Source of the DNA: Ilex aquifolium | Taxonomy: Eukaryota; Streptophyta; Magnoliopsida; Aquifoliales; Aquifoliaceae | Assembly: GCA_951799425.1 (NCBI GenBank) | Contig: OX637394.1 | Location: forward strand, 7,637,501 to 7,701,500 | Reading direction: 5' to 3' | DNA: 64,000 bases | Shown here: one piece after another, positions 13,514 to 25,427 of the stretch | Position numbering within the stretch: the first letter of the stretch is position 1 | How the letters are laid out: every line of letters begins with the position of its first letter | Program-made: the position numbers and the translations under genes | The notes under the pieces: generated by a model | Told to the model about the DNA's origin: nothing | Seen by the model: only the letters and a program-made list of their open reading frames with translations | Database searches by the model: none

Positions 13514-14302
13514 GGAAAAATTTCAGCCACGTCCCTTATAATTTATTATATTTTGAAGGATATTCCCTATATTTTTTGATTAAAGGCCTTAATTAAAATG
13601 TAATTTTAATAAATTATTCATGATATATTTTAAGAAAATTTTTATCCACATCCTCTCTAGATAGACATATCTTCAATAAAACCCCCTCTATTTTATAATT
13701 TTAACATATCTTCAATAAAACCCTATAGTTTTATAATTTGTTTACGTATTAAAATTCAGACCAATTAAAATTCAATTCGACTGATTAAAATTCATTTTTA
13801 ATTGACTTGAATCAAATTTTAATCAACTCGTATTGAATTTTAATCGGCCCGAATTTTGATACGTAAAAAAATATAAATTTTAATACGTAAAAAGTGAATT
13901 TTAATTAACTTAAATCGAATTTTAATTGACAATAATTTTAATAAGTAAAAAAATATAAATTTTAATCGACTCAAATCGAATTTTAATACGTAAAAAAAAA
14001 ATTAATCGACTCAAATTTTAATATGTAGAAAAATGAATTTTAACCAGTTTGAATTTTAATATGTAAAAAAATAAATTTTAATCGACTCGAATTTTATGTA
14101 GACAAATTATTTGGGGTTTATGTAGGGACAATTTTACTATTTTAGATGATTTTTTTTTTTATTAGAAATAGTGGTTTAACGGCAGGGGATGTCAATGATG
14201 ATTAAATATAAATTAAAAGGGTGTCAGTAATATTTTAGATAATAGAGAAGGTGTCTTTAAAGATATAATAAGTTAAAAGAGGTGTCTAACTATAATTTTT
14301 CC
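13514..14302 (-). mobile_element. Non-autonomous MULE-type element, satellite-core family, copy 1
   Basis: The left end GGAAAAATTTCAGCCAC and the right end, reverse complemented, GGAAAAATTATAGTTAGAC form terminal inverted repeats. The flanks TTGATTGTT and TTGACTGTT are a 9-bp target duplication with one mismatch. The core (13740-14100) is an array of diverged 'TTAAAATTCGA..CGATTAAAATT..TTTTTTACGTA' units. It lies in reverse orientation to the copies at 23897 and 32647. No coding capacity. Confidence 0.85.
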
Positions 14303-14902
14303 TTGACTGTTTAATTTCCTCAAGACACACAAAGGTTCTATCACTTTTAACCTGAGTTTTAGTTAATATAAAAACTTAAAAGAAAATGCTATTTGTATTT
14401 AAAATGTTGACATATTTGCTGACTTGATGAATCACAGTTATTGAATTAATATCGGTCCTAATAAATGTTCGAAACCATAACTACGAGTCAGTTCAAAACC
14501 CATAAATGGTATCCACTATATGAAACCATTCAAGGTTATATATTTTCAAACCATGTGTATCCACTATCAAACCAACCAATATACTCAAATTCATAATCTC
14601 AAAGTATCACACCATTGAGGCCATTTCATTCATAGAGCTGTCCCTAATCATTGCTTTTACCCATTCCTATTCTATGGAACCATCATCATACAAACTGGAT
14701 TAGTGCGCTACTTGAGGACAGGACAGAAATCATCATGCATAGGCGACTGCCAAAAATGATCAGAGAGACAAATTAGCCAAGGGTCCTCATTTTTGGATAT
14801 ATAGCATAGCGCATGCAAAATTAGATGATCGATTTTACCTACCCAAAAAAAAAAATAGTCAATTTTCAAAAAATTTATTACACCAAGTTCCATTAAAAAT
14901 AA

Positions 14903-15227
14903 GGGGAAATTGGAAGGGGGTACACCAAATTAGACTTAATTGTAAAAAAGTACACAGAAAAAAATGTTGGGTAATTAAGTCTTTAATTTTGATACTTATT
15001 TGTCTCTAAGTACATTATTTGAATTTTAATGATTTTTTTGTGACATTTTTGTCCTCCATTGATCCATGTGTATTTTCTTTGGAAAGTGGTGCATTAAACA
15101 TCTCCTAGTTTTATGGGAAAGTGGTGCATTAAATTCATGTATCTACTTGTTTGAATATATATACAAATTCAAACAAGTATATATATATATACACACAAAT
15201 GTTTATATATATATACACATATATATA

Positions 15228-15272
<45 letters not shown>

Positions 15273-15437
15273 TGTATATATACGTACATAAATTTGTATA
15301 TATATATATATACACACACGAATTTATATATATATATACACATATACACACACGAATTTATATATATATATATACGTACATAAATTCGTATATAAATATA
15401 TATACACATTTAAATTCGTATATAAATATATATACAC

Positions 15438-15487
<50 letters not shown>

Positions 15488-16305
15488 TCGTGTATATATA
15501 TATATATTCGTACACACATATACATATATATACATATATAAATTCGTATATATATACACACACACACAGATATATATAAGAACTTTAATATTTTATTTTT
15601 GTATATCCTCCCTTGATTCTTGTGAATTTTTTTTGAAACTTTAATATTCTATATTTGTATGTCCTCCCTTGATTCATGCGAATTTTTTTTGGAAAGTGAT
15701 TTTGTTTTCAAATTATATTTAATACACCTTTATTCATGCGATTTTTTTTTTGGAAAGTGATTTTATTTTTAAATTAATTTAATATCCGAAATAGTATAAT
15801 AGTGTAACAATAACAGTGTAACAATAAAAGTGTAACAGTGTACAATAACAGTGTAACAGTTATTGTTACACTATTACACTTTTATTGTTACACTTTGTGC
15901 ATGTGGTAATAAATTCTAAACGGAGATGGACTGTTTTGAATGAAATTATGTGAAAATATATGTTTAAAAAAATGTAATAGTACAATATTTAGTGTATATA
16001 ATTTGTTACACTGTTATTGTTACACTGTTACACTTTTATTGTTACACTGTTACACTTTTGTTGTTACACTGTTATTGTTACACTATTACACTATTTCGGA
16101 TATTAAATTAATTTGAAAATAAAACCACTTTCCAAAAAAAAAAAAACGCATGAATAAAGGTATATTAAATGTAATTTGAAAACAAAATCACTTTCCAAAA
16201 AAAATTCGCATGAATCGAGGGAGGACATACAAATATAGAATATTAAAGTTCCAAAAAAAATTCGCATGAATCAGGGGAGGATATACAAATATAGAATATT
16301 AAAGT

Positions 16306-16341
<36 letters not shown>

Positions 16342-16482
16342 TCAAACAAGTATTTATATATATACGAATTTATATACATATATATATATATATATAAATT
16401 ATATATATGTGTATATATATATAATATACGAATTTTTATATATATAAATTATATATATGTGTATATATATAATATACGAATT

Positions 16483-16523
<41 letters not shown>

Positions 16524-16747
16524 ATTAACAAATACACATGAATCAAGGTGTATTAAAGATAAGAGATTTTGAATTGTTAATACACATGAATCAAGGTGCA
16601 TTAAAGATAAAAAATTTTGAATTAAATGACCCTAAAGGGGGTATTTAGGTCTTTGTATCCATGTAGTGTACTTTCTTCCAAGATGTTTTTTAATGTGTAC
16701 TTTTTGCCAAATAACTCTAATTAGGTGTACCGGCTTCCAAAAACCCC
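14903..16747. mobile_element. 1.85-kb foldback element with 9-bp target duplication
   Basis: The ends GGGGAAATTGGAAGGGGGTA and, reverse complemented, GGGGTTTTTGGAAGCCGGTA are inverted repeats. They are flanked by a perfect 9-bp duplication TAAAAATAA (14894-14902 and 16748-16756). Nearly the whole element is two inverted arms. Each arm contains a (TA)n-rich block, a 'CCTCCCTTGATTCATGCGAA' unit block and a TGTTACACTGTTATTG array; the spacer is near 15900-15990. Arms include a (TG)n run at 16497-16522. The 9-bp duplication and long arms suggest a MULE-type foldback. No coding capacity; the Tyr/Ile-rich frames here are microsatellite artefacts. Confidence 0.85.
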
Positions 16748-16756
16748 TAAAAATAA

Positions 16757-18818
16757 TAAATTGCATGTAATGAATAGTCTAGATTTCGAATATTGGGTTA
16801 TAATCATCCTATCTTGTTATGAGAATGAGGTTGCCTAATCCCTCGCGGCTATGAACTGTTCGTATGAAAGAGCTCTAAAATTCATCTCTCCCAATTCCCT
16901 AGTATAGGAAAGCATTGAGGATAACTAAAAGAGTATTAATCCAGGAGGCTGTCATGTTTCTTGAAGGATAACTAAAGTGATTCAATGTAATGATGGTATA
17001 AATATGGATGTTATCGGGGATAAATGCAGTGAGCTTAAACTAAAATAGTAGTAGAAAATAAATTAAACAAGAAGTGAAGTGGTTCACCAGCTAAAAAGCT
17101 TGACTAATCCAATGTGATGGAGTTTCTTACTCTAAGGGTTTTTATTGCTCTATGAGGAAAAAAACGGTTACAATTCTCTTGAGAGTGTATTTGTACATTT
17201 TTTGGGCAATACAATGGTCTGCCTGTTTATGCACTAGGATAATGTGGTTCTCATATAATGATGGTGGAGTTCCCCAATCTGTTAGGATATTGGAGGGAAT
17301 GTTGGGATGTCAGAGACTATATTTCCTAGGTATGACGTGACATTTTAGAAGTAGATGATTGAGCACTAATAATCTTATCCTTAGGTGAGGTCCGGACTTG
17401 AGAGGCACTCTTTGTCCCTCTTCTTCTGATTGGCCCAAGTTATTTTAGTTTACGAAACGGCTCCTTGACCCCAACTTGTGCCCAGCCTGAATTGACCTGT
17501 CTTTCTCTGTTGTCGGGGGGAAGTCGTCTTTGAAGATGACTTTATTTTTGGTATCATCAAAAACCATTTGTTTAGTTGACGCAGATGTTGATCTCAAAGG
17601 CTAGTGACATCCAACATCCTCCAGCAAACATAAAACTTGGGAACATATACCACCATTGGAAAGCTAAGCACCAGTGAATATTGTTTTGATAAGAAGGCAC
17701 TAGTCATCATGGTCGTCTCTCAAATTTGTCAAAGTGGAAGGAAAATGATGGGGAGATTCGGCATGGTGCTTAACCCATCATGTAGAGAAACATTGCTAAT
17801 GAATTATTGAAACCCACCAGAAATTAAGGTTGTTTGGGTCGAGGATTTTGGTATTTGGCACAAATCATTCCTCCTGATCGAATATTTTGAGTGTGTGTGT
17901 GTGAAACTGGAGGGAATGAAAGAATCCTTTAAAGCATCTCATAGGAGCTAGTTTTTTCGTAATCTTCCCCAATTCTTTGGCTCTGTTTGTTTAGCGAGTA
18001 AGTGCAGGAAAGTGAGGAAAAAGAAAAAAAAAAAAAAAAATTTCATGTGTTTTATTAGCTTGAAAATATGGTTTCTCGAGAAAGTTTTTTTTCCCACATC
18101 AGCAAACAATTGCTTTCATTTCTCGCAAATTATGCGGGAATTTTTTTTTTTTTTCACGGGAAACTTATCTTGTTTCTTGCTTTGTCCACTTCGCATGTTA
18201 TCCATTTCAGTGAGAGAAATGAGAAAAATTTAGATATTTTGCTCATAACAAAATAAAAAGAATATGATATTTTGGTAACAAATGTTACTTTTTTTTTTTT
18301 AATTAATTGAACTAGAGTTGTAAATGGATATTATTCATGTTATGTTTAAATAGTTTTGTGTTAAAATTTGTCTAATACTTAAACCAATTTTTTCTAGCAA
18401 ACTTTTCATTCTAATCAAACGCATATAACTATATAAGAAAATAATTTTTTTTTATATTTTTTTTTCACTTCACTTTCTACCGTTTGCCCTTTCTATCATC
18501 AATATTTTTCTAACCAACCGAACCTTTATAACAACTGATTCCCTCCTTTGCTCCTCCTACTTACATAATAATACACTTTCCATTCCTCCTATTTTAACTT
18601 TATGTTCCCCTGCTAGTATTCCTCACACATGCAAAAGATTACTGCCGTCCTTCCCTCCTCCTTCCTTTCCTAGTCATCCAGAAAATTTGGCGGAGTTATC
18701 ACTGTTTTTTCTATTACTCTCTCCCAACTGATGTTGGTGTCCTTTTCCATGCCTATGCTAGTCCACATGTGCACCGTTAAGTGTCAGCATCCAAGCAGTT
18801 CCCATTGGTAGTCGCAAA
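16757..18818. other. Gene-poor spacer
   Basis: No gene or bordered element recognised. 17000-17580 is less AT-rich and has a feel of old LTR DNA (AAGTGGTTCACCAGC near 17081 recalls the Tat LTR core), but no termini were found. Confidence 0.4.
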
Positions 18819-19673
18819 GGTTTTTAAAATCCGGATCTTATGTCCGTCCGATGGGATGGCCAATGGATTGAGATTATAGGATCGAATCGAGAATCATAAA
18901 ATTTTACCAATTAAAAAAATGAGATAAAAAACATATGTAATAATACAAAATGTTTAAAATCAATAGTTAAACAAATATATATGCAAATAGAAATGTTATG
19001 ACAAATATAAAACTTAGAAATATGATTGAAATTTGACAAATTACAATTTGAGCATTGATGAGAGTTAAAAATCAAAGGTGGACTATTGATCTTGTGGGAT
19101 TTTGCAGGGAGGAATTTGAAAATTGAATTTTTTTTTTTTATCTTCAGATGTAGAGGATAGACATGCAATTTGAAAGGCTGTTGAATAATAATTTTGATTG
19201 TTTTACATTCAAACGAAAAAAGCAAAAAAAAAAAAGTGGAGAACTATAATGACTATGATCACTTGTTGAGAGAGAACATCAAACCTATTGTTGCTTTCAA
19301 CGATAGAGATGAATGAATAAATAGACTTTTTGTGAACGAAATAAATTTTATGTAACTTTTCTCATTTGTTGAAATTCCCCAATAGACTGACAATTATATG
19401 AGATATTCGCATTCGGATTAAGTCTTTAACAGTTTAACACGATAAATACGATTTGGGTTTGCTCATTAACTAAATGCTCTTAACAAACAAACCCAATAAC
19501 TTAGATCAGTAAAGCTGCAATTCCGATCGAGATCCTATAATCTTATGAGATTCGAATCATGATACATTTAAATTTTTTGAATTTGAAATTCTACAATAGA
19601 TGCGAATTGATTTAATTGTAGCAAATTGTGGGATAATAAAGATCCTATGATTTGAATTGGAATTTTGATAACC
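18819..19673. mobile_element. Candidate inverted-repeat element
   Basis: The left end GGTTTTTAAAATCCGGATC and the right region (reverse complement GGTTATCAAAATTCCAATTC) match imperfectly, and 'GATCCTATAATCTTATGAGA' type segments recur in inverted order. Flanking GTCGCAAA and GTCACAAA could be an 8-bp duplication but are offset from the right terminus, so the borders are uncertain. Confidence 0.4.
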
Positions 19674-20880
19674 ATGATTGTCACAAACTTCATGTGCTCG
19701 TCTATCCCTGATAACTCTGCAGTCTTCAGACCATGAAAAACCCTTCGGGTAAATTGGAGATTTCTTTAAACAAAAGTACCATAATTACCAACAGAGAGAG
19801 CAAGTTTTTGAACGAAATCTGTTTAGAATCCTTCCCTCAGAAATGCACTCAGAATGCATGAATTTGTGCATCACATTTCCTTCAAAATAGAATTAGTAGG
19901 TCCTTCGCTTTCTCCAGATGGTAACAATACAACAGTCACTTCGTCCCAACCCACAACCCATCACATTTGACAATCATGGGAATGAAAAGAAGAAAAGACA
20001 GATGGGGAAAGACAATCATAGAATGCTTCCAACCGAGACCAAAAGTTGTACCAGTTGGTACAGGGCCACACTTACTTTACAAAAGGGTTGAGCCTCCCCC
20101 AATATAAAACCTGGCGCTCTCTCTCTCTCTCTCTCTCTCTGTGCGCGCGCGCGCGCACACACACACACACACAAACTTCCAACTGTCTGGTTACGTGGTA
20201 ATTGTCCTCAAATACGTAAAATCAGGAAACCTCCAAAGTCCAAGCCTCACTTGGAGGTTCCCATGAATGTGTTAATGACCTGATTCAAAATCCACTACGA
20301 GATGCTCATGAACGTACAAAAAAAGCTTGATTTACAAGTGTCAATAGGGTGTTGTCAAACAGGATCATCGACCTTGTTGGGGTACAAACTACTCCTAGCA
20401 CTCAAACAATGTTAAGTCTCTTAACAAAAAAAATTCTAATCAGGGTCAATCTCTGACTAAATACCCACTAGATTGAGGCGTAAGTAGTAAACTGGATATA
20501 TATGCACACACAATTTGGGGTCAAAGTAAATGCTAAAACCAACTCACTCTGATCAATTAAGATGCAAGAAAACATGTTACCCATTAAACCAAGCAAAGAC
20601 ATTTCATACTTTTCCAGAGCGAAAAATGATTCTCCTAGATTTAAAATATCATGATCAAACACTTCCCCAATAAAACCATCCTCAGTTTTATATAACAGCC
20701 AAAAAAATTTGTCATATGGAGATCTCTGGTCTATTAGTCTTTCACATAAAATATGATAAAGGCAGCAAATTCCAAAGCACTGAAGTAACCAGTTCACAAT
20801 GAATTTCTAGTATTCAATCGAATTTGGGGATAGCAGGTTTACCTCCAGTTTTCAGTATGACCTGACCAGCTAGAAATCAC
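19674..20880. other. Spacer downstream of PDX1
   Basis: No gene supported. A 109-codon open frame on the minus strand (20468-20797) has no recognisable motif and no splice partners, and I do not call it. Confidence 0.5.
20117..20174. repeat. Compound (CT)n(GC)n(AC)n microsatellite
   Basis: Successive runs of CT, then GTGCGCGCGCGC, then ACACAC. The central alternating purine-pyrimidine block is potential Z-DNA. Confidence 0.92.
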
Positions 20881-21142
20881 GGATTTAGATCCCTTCCATT
20901 ACCCCTCTTCTCTTCAATTCCCTCCATTCCCTCCAATCCAGTAATACATGGGTGACATGTAAAATTTAAATTTTAATGGACAAAATGTTTCCTCATTCAT
21001 TTTGTTGTTGGTGGAGTGTTAACCATTGGTAAGGAATTTTTTCGCATGAAAAAAAACTTGCCATTGAAATTCAAAATTTTACACACGTCACACTGTATTG
21101 GAGATAATTGAAGGGAAGGGATAATAGAGGGGATCTAAATCC
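20881..21142. mobile_element. 262-bp MULE-type MITE
   Basis: The inverted ends GGATTTAGATCCC and GGGGATCTAAATCC extend imperfectly for about 90 bases each. They are flanked by a perfect 9-bp direct repeat AGAAATCAC (20872-20880 and 21143-21151). No coding capacity. Confidence 0.88.
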
Positions 21143-21414
21143 AGAAATCACATGGCCACAAACTCTACCACAACAAACCTACTGTGGAAGAATCTTCATA
21201 TAGATACACTGAAGTCCGGGTCATCAAGAGCTAATGAAACTTGAGATAAACATGGAAGAATTGCCAACTAATATAAAGGATAAACTTTAGACAAATCACC
21301 ATTAAAGCCATAACATATACATACAATTAAAAGGACAGGACAACATATTACCCTTCAAATCAGTATCAAAGTTAAACATGGCAACACTAATATTCAAATT
21401 CTAGCAGACTGTAC

Positions 21415-21976
21415 TGCTGATGCACAAAACAGGCTTATGCACAATTAACAGCAATAAAACAATCAATAGCAAGAGACAAATATTGGGTTAACACACAAAT
21501 GTATAGTGGTTTGGTCAGGGGACCTATTCCACTTTCGAAGGTGGCAACGGTGGCCGATGACTTTTATTAATAAAGTAAGGTGAGAGAGAGAATCAAGGTG
21601 AGCTCTGGGAGAGGTATGGTAAGTATGAGAGAGATAGTTTTATGTGGGATGTAGAGGTGTGTCCCTCTCATGGAGAGGACTTACAATTTATATGCACAGA
21701 GCCTTGGGTGAGGCAGCCTTGGTAAGGCAGTGACGTGATGGGTTAGGTACTAGCTTATAGAAGAGGATAACTATAACTAGGATAGGTACAATTAGAGATA
21801 GTCTCGATCTTGGAGAGTGGCTATCCTGACGATTGTTCCCCACGTGTACTAATCTTCCTGAACTCCTTAAACTTTAGACCGGATCGAATTCACGAGTTGG
21901 ATTTGACCTGCCTTTTAGTTAATTTGGACTTACTTGATTAATTAGGTCTAGACTCGGCTGAATTTGGGCCTCATCA
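21415..21976 (-). mobile_element. Solo LTR, Tat-family, copy 1
   Basis: Starts TGCTGATGCACAAAAC and ends GGGCCTCATCA (TG...CA), flanked by TGTAC and TGCAC, a 5-bp target duplication with one mismatch. It shares internal landmarks (TATAGTGGTTTGGTC, then CCTATTCCACTTTCGAAGG) with the LTRs at 46807, 48929 and 56330. Orientation follows the 56330 element. It lies about 440 bases past the stop codon of PDX1. Confidence 0.82.
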
Positions 21977-22411
21977 TGCACCAACATAAACAGCTAAAGT
22001 AAAAGCCAAATAACATTCACACAAACCAAAAAAGGGTAAAACAGCAGCTTCAAATTGACAGAGGACAAGTTAATAATTTAAGCACTCAACAATTCATATC
22101 ACTTTCATACTACAAAATTCTACCTTGTTATCTTCAAACCCATCAACCTTCCCATGACCACATATGCAATTGTTGTGAACATACCAAGATAACAACCATT
22201 ACTACAATAAGCAAAAAAAAGGAAACCCAATATCTTCCATAAAAACATTTAACATAGCAATTCAACATGTTTGTGACTAAAAGTAATGATATCGATTGAA
22301 ACCTGAAGTAAGACGATTGACAAAACAAAATCATAATACTGACGAATATAAATCGTCCAAGAGGTTCAATGGGACCTCACCTACAAGCATGAGAAAGCAA
22401 CGAACCCTTCC

Positions 22412-23344
22412 TTACTCTGACCTATTCGCAAACCTTTCAACCTTATCATCATTCAGGTTAATCCCAACCATAGCCTCGCCCAAGCCACAGCTCACATCCG
22501 CCAGAACCTCCGGATCACTATAATGCGTAACGGCCTGCACAATCGCCCGAGCCCTCCTCGCCGGATCACCGCTCTTAAAAACCCCAGACCCAACAAAGAC
22601 ACCATCGCATCCGAGCTGCATCATTAAAGCAGCATCCGCTGGAGTCGCCACGCCACCGGCGGCGAAGTGCACCACCGGAAGCCTCCCCAGTTGCTTCGTC
22701 TGCATAACCAAATCATAGGGTGCCTGAATTTTCTTTGCAAAAGTAAACACCTCATCGTCGTCCATGTTTCGGAGAACACGAATGTCCCCCATCACAGACC
22801 TCACGTGACGGACGGCCTCGATAATGTTTCCGGTGCCCGCCTCGCCTTTGGTGCGAATCATGGCCGCACCTTCACGAATACGTCTGAGAGCTTCTCCGAG
22901 GTTTCGGCAGCCACATACAAAGGGAATGCGGAAATTATGTTTGTTGATGTGGTTATCTTCGTCGGCCAGAGTGAGGACTTCGGACTCGTCGACGTAATCA
23001 ATTCCGATGGCTTCGAGGATTTGGGCCTCCACGAAATGGCCGATCCGGGCCTTCGCCATGACGGGTATGGTGACTGCCTGCTTGATTTCCTTAATGAGTT
23101 GTGGGTCCGACATGCGAGCCACGCCGCCTTGAGCTCGGATGTCGGCGGGGACGCGTTCCAGGGCCATGACGGCGCACGCGCCGGCTTCTTCGGCGATGCG
23201 TGCCTGCTCGGCGTTAACGACGTCCATTATGACGCCGCCTCGCAGCATCTGGGCCAGGCCTACCTTCACAGAGAAAGGGGATTTCTTTGTGGTCTCGGTG
23301 ATTGCGCCGTTTCCGTAAACTGTTACCACACCGGTTCCGGCCAT
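22412..23344 (-). CDS. PDX1: Pyridoxal 5'-phosphate synthase subunit PDX1
   Basis: A single uninterrupted 310-codon frame covers the whole family length (Arabidopsis PDX1 proteins are about 309 aa). PDX1 builds pyridoxal 5'-phosphate (vitamin B6) from ribose 5-phosphate, glyceraldehyde 3-phosphate and ammonia delivered by the glutaminase PDX2, and assembles as a dodecamer. The (beta/alpha)8 barrel landmarks are present: Asp41 (VIMDVV), Lys98 in MAKARIGHF (forms the Schiff base with the pentose), Lys166 in [10 protein letters not shown] (second lysine) and the phosphate-binding [13 protein letters not shown] and VFVGSGVF segments. The intronless structure is usual for plant PDX1 genes. The start is the first ATG of the frame and matches [13 protein letters not shown] of the family. 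No lesions; predicted functional. No PDX2 gene is seen in this window. Confidence 0.97.
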   Translation of the reverse strand: MAGTGVVTVYGNGAITETTKKSPFSVKVGLAQMLRGGVIMDVVNAEQARIAEEAGACAVMALERVPADIRAQGGVARMSDPQLIKEIKQAVTIPVMAKARIGHFVEAQILEAIGIDYVDESEVLTLADEDNHINKHNFRIPFVCGCRNLGEALRRIREGAAMIRTKGEAGTGNIIEAVRHVRSVMGDIRVLRNMDDDEVFTFAKKIQAPYDLVMQTKQLGRLPVVHFAAGGVATPADAALMMQLGCDGVFVGSGVFKSGDPARRARAIVQAVTHYSDPEVLADVSCGLGEAMVGINLNDDKVERFANRSE

Positions 23345-23440
23345 TTTGAGAAAGAAAAGAACCAGAGAGAGAGAGACAAAGACAGAGAGAGATTATGGGA
23401 AACCCTAATGTAAATTGGGGAAAGGGGGCGAAGATTTATA
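23345..23440 (-). promoter_or_regulatory. PDX1 leader and TATA box
   Basis: On the minus strand TATAAATC (23440-23433) lies about 90 bases before the ATG, followed by a GA-rich leader (GAGAGAGAG runs at 23363-23392). Spacing fits a TATA box with a short 5'UTR; transcript evidence is lacking. Confidence 0.6.
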
Positions 23441-23571
23441 GGAGAAGGGAGAGGATTGAGTGAAGGGGTGGAGAACAATGTGCGTCAAGTGGCTGGGAAT
23501 TCTGCGTCTGTGGCTCTTGGAAATATTTCTAATTTTGCAGTATAAATGTATATCATGTCAAATAAATTAGG

Positions 23572-23892
23572 CAGAATTATACTTTGTACCTCAAAAAATT
23601 ATAAGATTCGCATTTTATACTTTTAAAATTAAATTTCTTATATTATACTCTCAATATAACAAAAATATTACAATGTGACATTTTTATTAACTTTTTATTA
23701 GTTTTTTTCGTTAGTATCAATGAGTTAATTTTTAACGAAAAAAATAACGAAATCTAATAAAAGAGTTACATTTCAACATTTTTGATATATTAAAGGTGTA
23801 ATATTAGAAATTTAATATTTAAGAGTATAAAATAAAAATTTTAAAATTTTTTAAGGTATAAAATGCGACAATAATTAAGAAGTATAATTAAA
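23572..23892. mobile_element. Small inverted-repeat element (MITE-like)
   Basis: The left arm AATTATACTTTGTACCTC.. with GCATTTTATAC and the right arm (reverse complement AATTATACTTCTTAATTATT.. with GCATTTTATAC) match over about 100 bases each. A clear target duplication was not found. It sits directly against the MULE-type element at 23897. Confidence 0.6.
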
Positions 23893-23896
23893 TAAA

Positions 23897-24758
23897 GGAA
23901 AATTTTTAGCCACATTTATTTTAATTTATTATATCTTTTAAGACATCCCCTCTATTATCTAAAATATCACTGACACCCTTTCTAATTTTTATTTAAATAT
24001 TACTGACAATCCCCGTCGTTAAACTACTATTTCTAACAAAAAAAAATATATAAAATACTAAAATTACCTCTATATAAATTTCAAACAATCTTTTTATATA
24101 AAATTTGAGTCGATTAAAGTTTATTTTTTTAACATATTAAAATTTGAGCTGATTAAAACATATTAAAGTATGAACCGATTAAAATTCGATTAGAGTTGAT
24201 TAAATTTTATTTTTTACGTATTAAAATTCGAGCCTATTAAAATTATTTCTTTACATATTAAAATTTGAGTCGATTTGAGCTTAACTTGAACTGTTAGCGC
24301 CGATTAAAATTCGATTCGAGTCAATTAAAATTTATATTTTTTATTTATTAAAATTCGTGTCAATTAAAATTCGATTCAAGTTAATTAATTTTTTTTTTTT
24401 TACGTATTAAAATTTGAATCGATTAAAATTTATATTTTTTTACATATCAAAATACAAGCATATTAAAATTCAATGCCAATTGATTAAAATTTAATTTGAG
24501 TCGATTAAAATCAAATTTTAATCGACCCGAAATTTAATATGTAAAAAAATTCATAAAATAAAGGGGGTCTAATTGAATATATGTTTATCTAGAGAGAGTG
24601 TGAATGGATATATTCTTAAAATATATCATTAGCAATTCAATAAAATTGTATTCTCGTTAAGGCCTTTAGTCTGACAGAGGAGTCAGTAAAGATTCAAAAA
24701 ATAGAGAGCCTGTAATTGAATATATGATAAACTAAAAGCATGTGATTGAAATTTTTCC
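23897..24758 (+). mobile_element. Non-autonomous MULE-type element, satellite-core family, copy 2
   Basis: The ends GGAAAATTTTTAGCCACA and, reverse complemented, GGAAAAATTTCAATCACA are inverted. They are flanked by a perfect 9-bp duplication TTAAATAAA (23888-23896 and 24759-24767). The core (24100-24540) is an array of 'TTAAAATTCGA(T/G)TCGATTAAAATT' variants separated by T-rich ACGTATTAAAA spacers. Same order of segments as copies at 13514 (inverted) and 32647. Confidence 0.88.
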
Positions 24759-24767
24759 TTAAATAAA

Positions 24768-25427
24768 TTTATAAAATTTCGCTGAAAAAAAAAAACATTT
24801 CATCATAGAGATTCAAGCATAGTGCGAACACAAGGGGTTTGGCACTTTCCAATTGTTAAAAAAAAAATTATAAAATAATTAGAGTATCTTTCAAAAATTT
24901 TTTTTTTTTTGCATGGTGAGTTTTAAGGTTATTAAATTTTAAATTATTTTAAAATTTAAAATATTTATTTAAATTCAAGATAAAGATTTGATAGAGAATA
25001 GAGCGAAACCCGAACAGAGGGCGTTAGAGGGTGGCGGCGGGAGAGTCGTGGTGAGCCATGAAAAAGTGTCGCCATCGTCTTCTTGTTACATCGTACTGCT
25101 TGTCTGCTAATGACAGAAAAATAATTATTTTTTTGAAAAGAGAGAGAAAGATAATAAATATAAATATAATAATTTATAAGGTGACCAAAATGAATCGTGG
25201 CATTTGGTAAGACCATTGTCCATTGACTAATCCTTTACAAATTACACTTTATACCCTTTTTATGTGTAACTGCGTTCAAGGTATGAAATGTAACTCAAGT
25301 GTAATATAAGAAAACTCAAATACGTAATCTGATATTGTTGAACTCTCTATTTGTTGGAGTTAAAAGAGTTAACAGTGTTGTTTTTTCAATAATAAAATAT
25401 AAGAAAGAGATCAATAGAATAATTTTA
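24768..25427. other. Spacer
   Basis: AT-rich, no gene supported. An 83-codon minus frame at 24965-25216 has no recognisable motif. Confidence 0.5.

Noticed and set aside
15066-15567. Several Tyr/Ile-rich open frames
   Set aside because: They are translations of TA/CA microsatellites inside the foldback element.
22667-23413. 248-codon plus-strand frame opposite PDX1
   Set aside because: Overlaps the whole PDX1 coding sequence, has no family motif, and arises from its GC-rich codon use.
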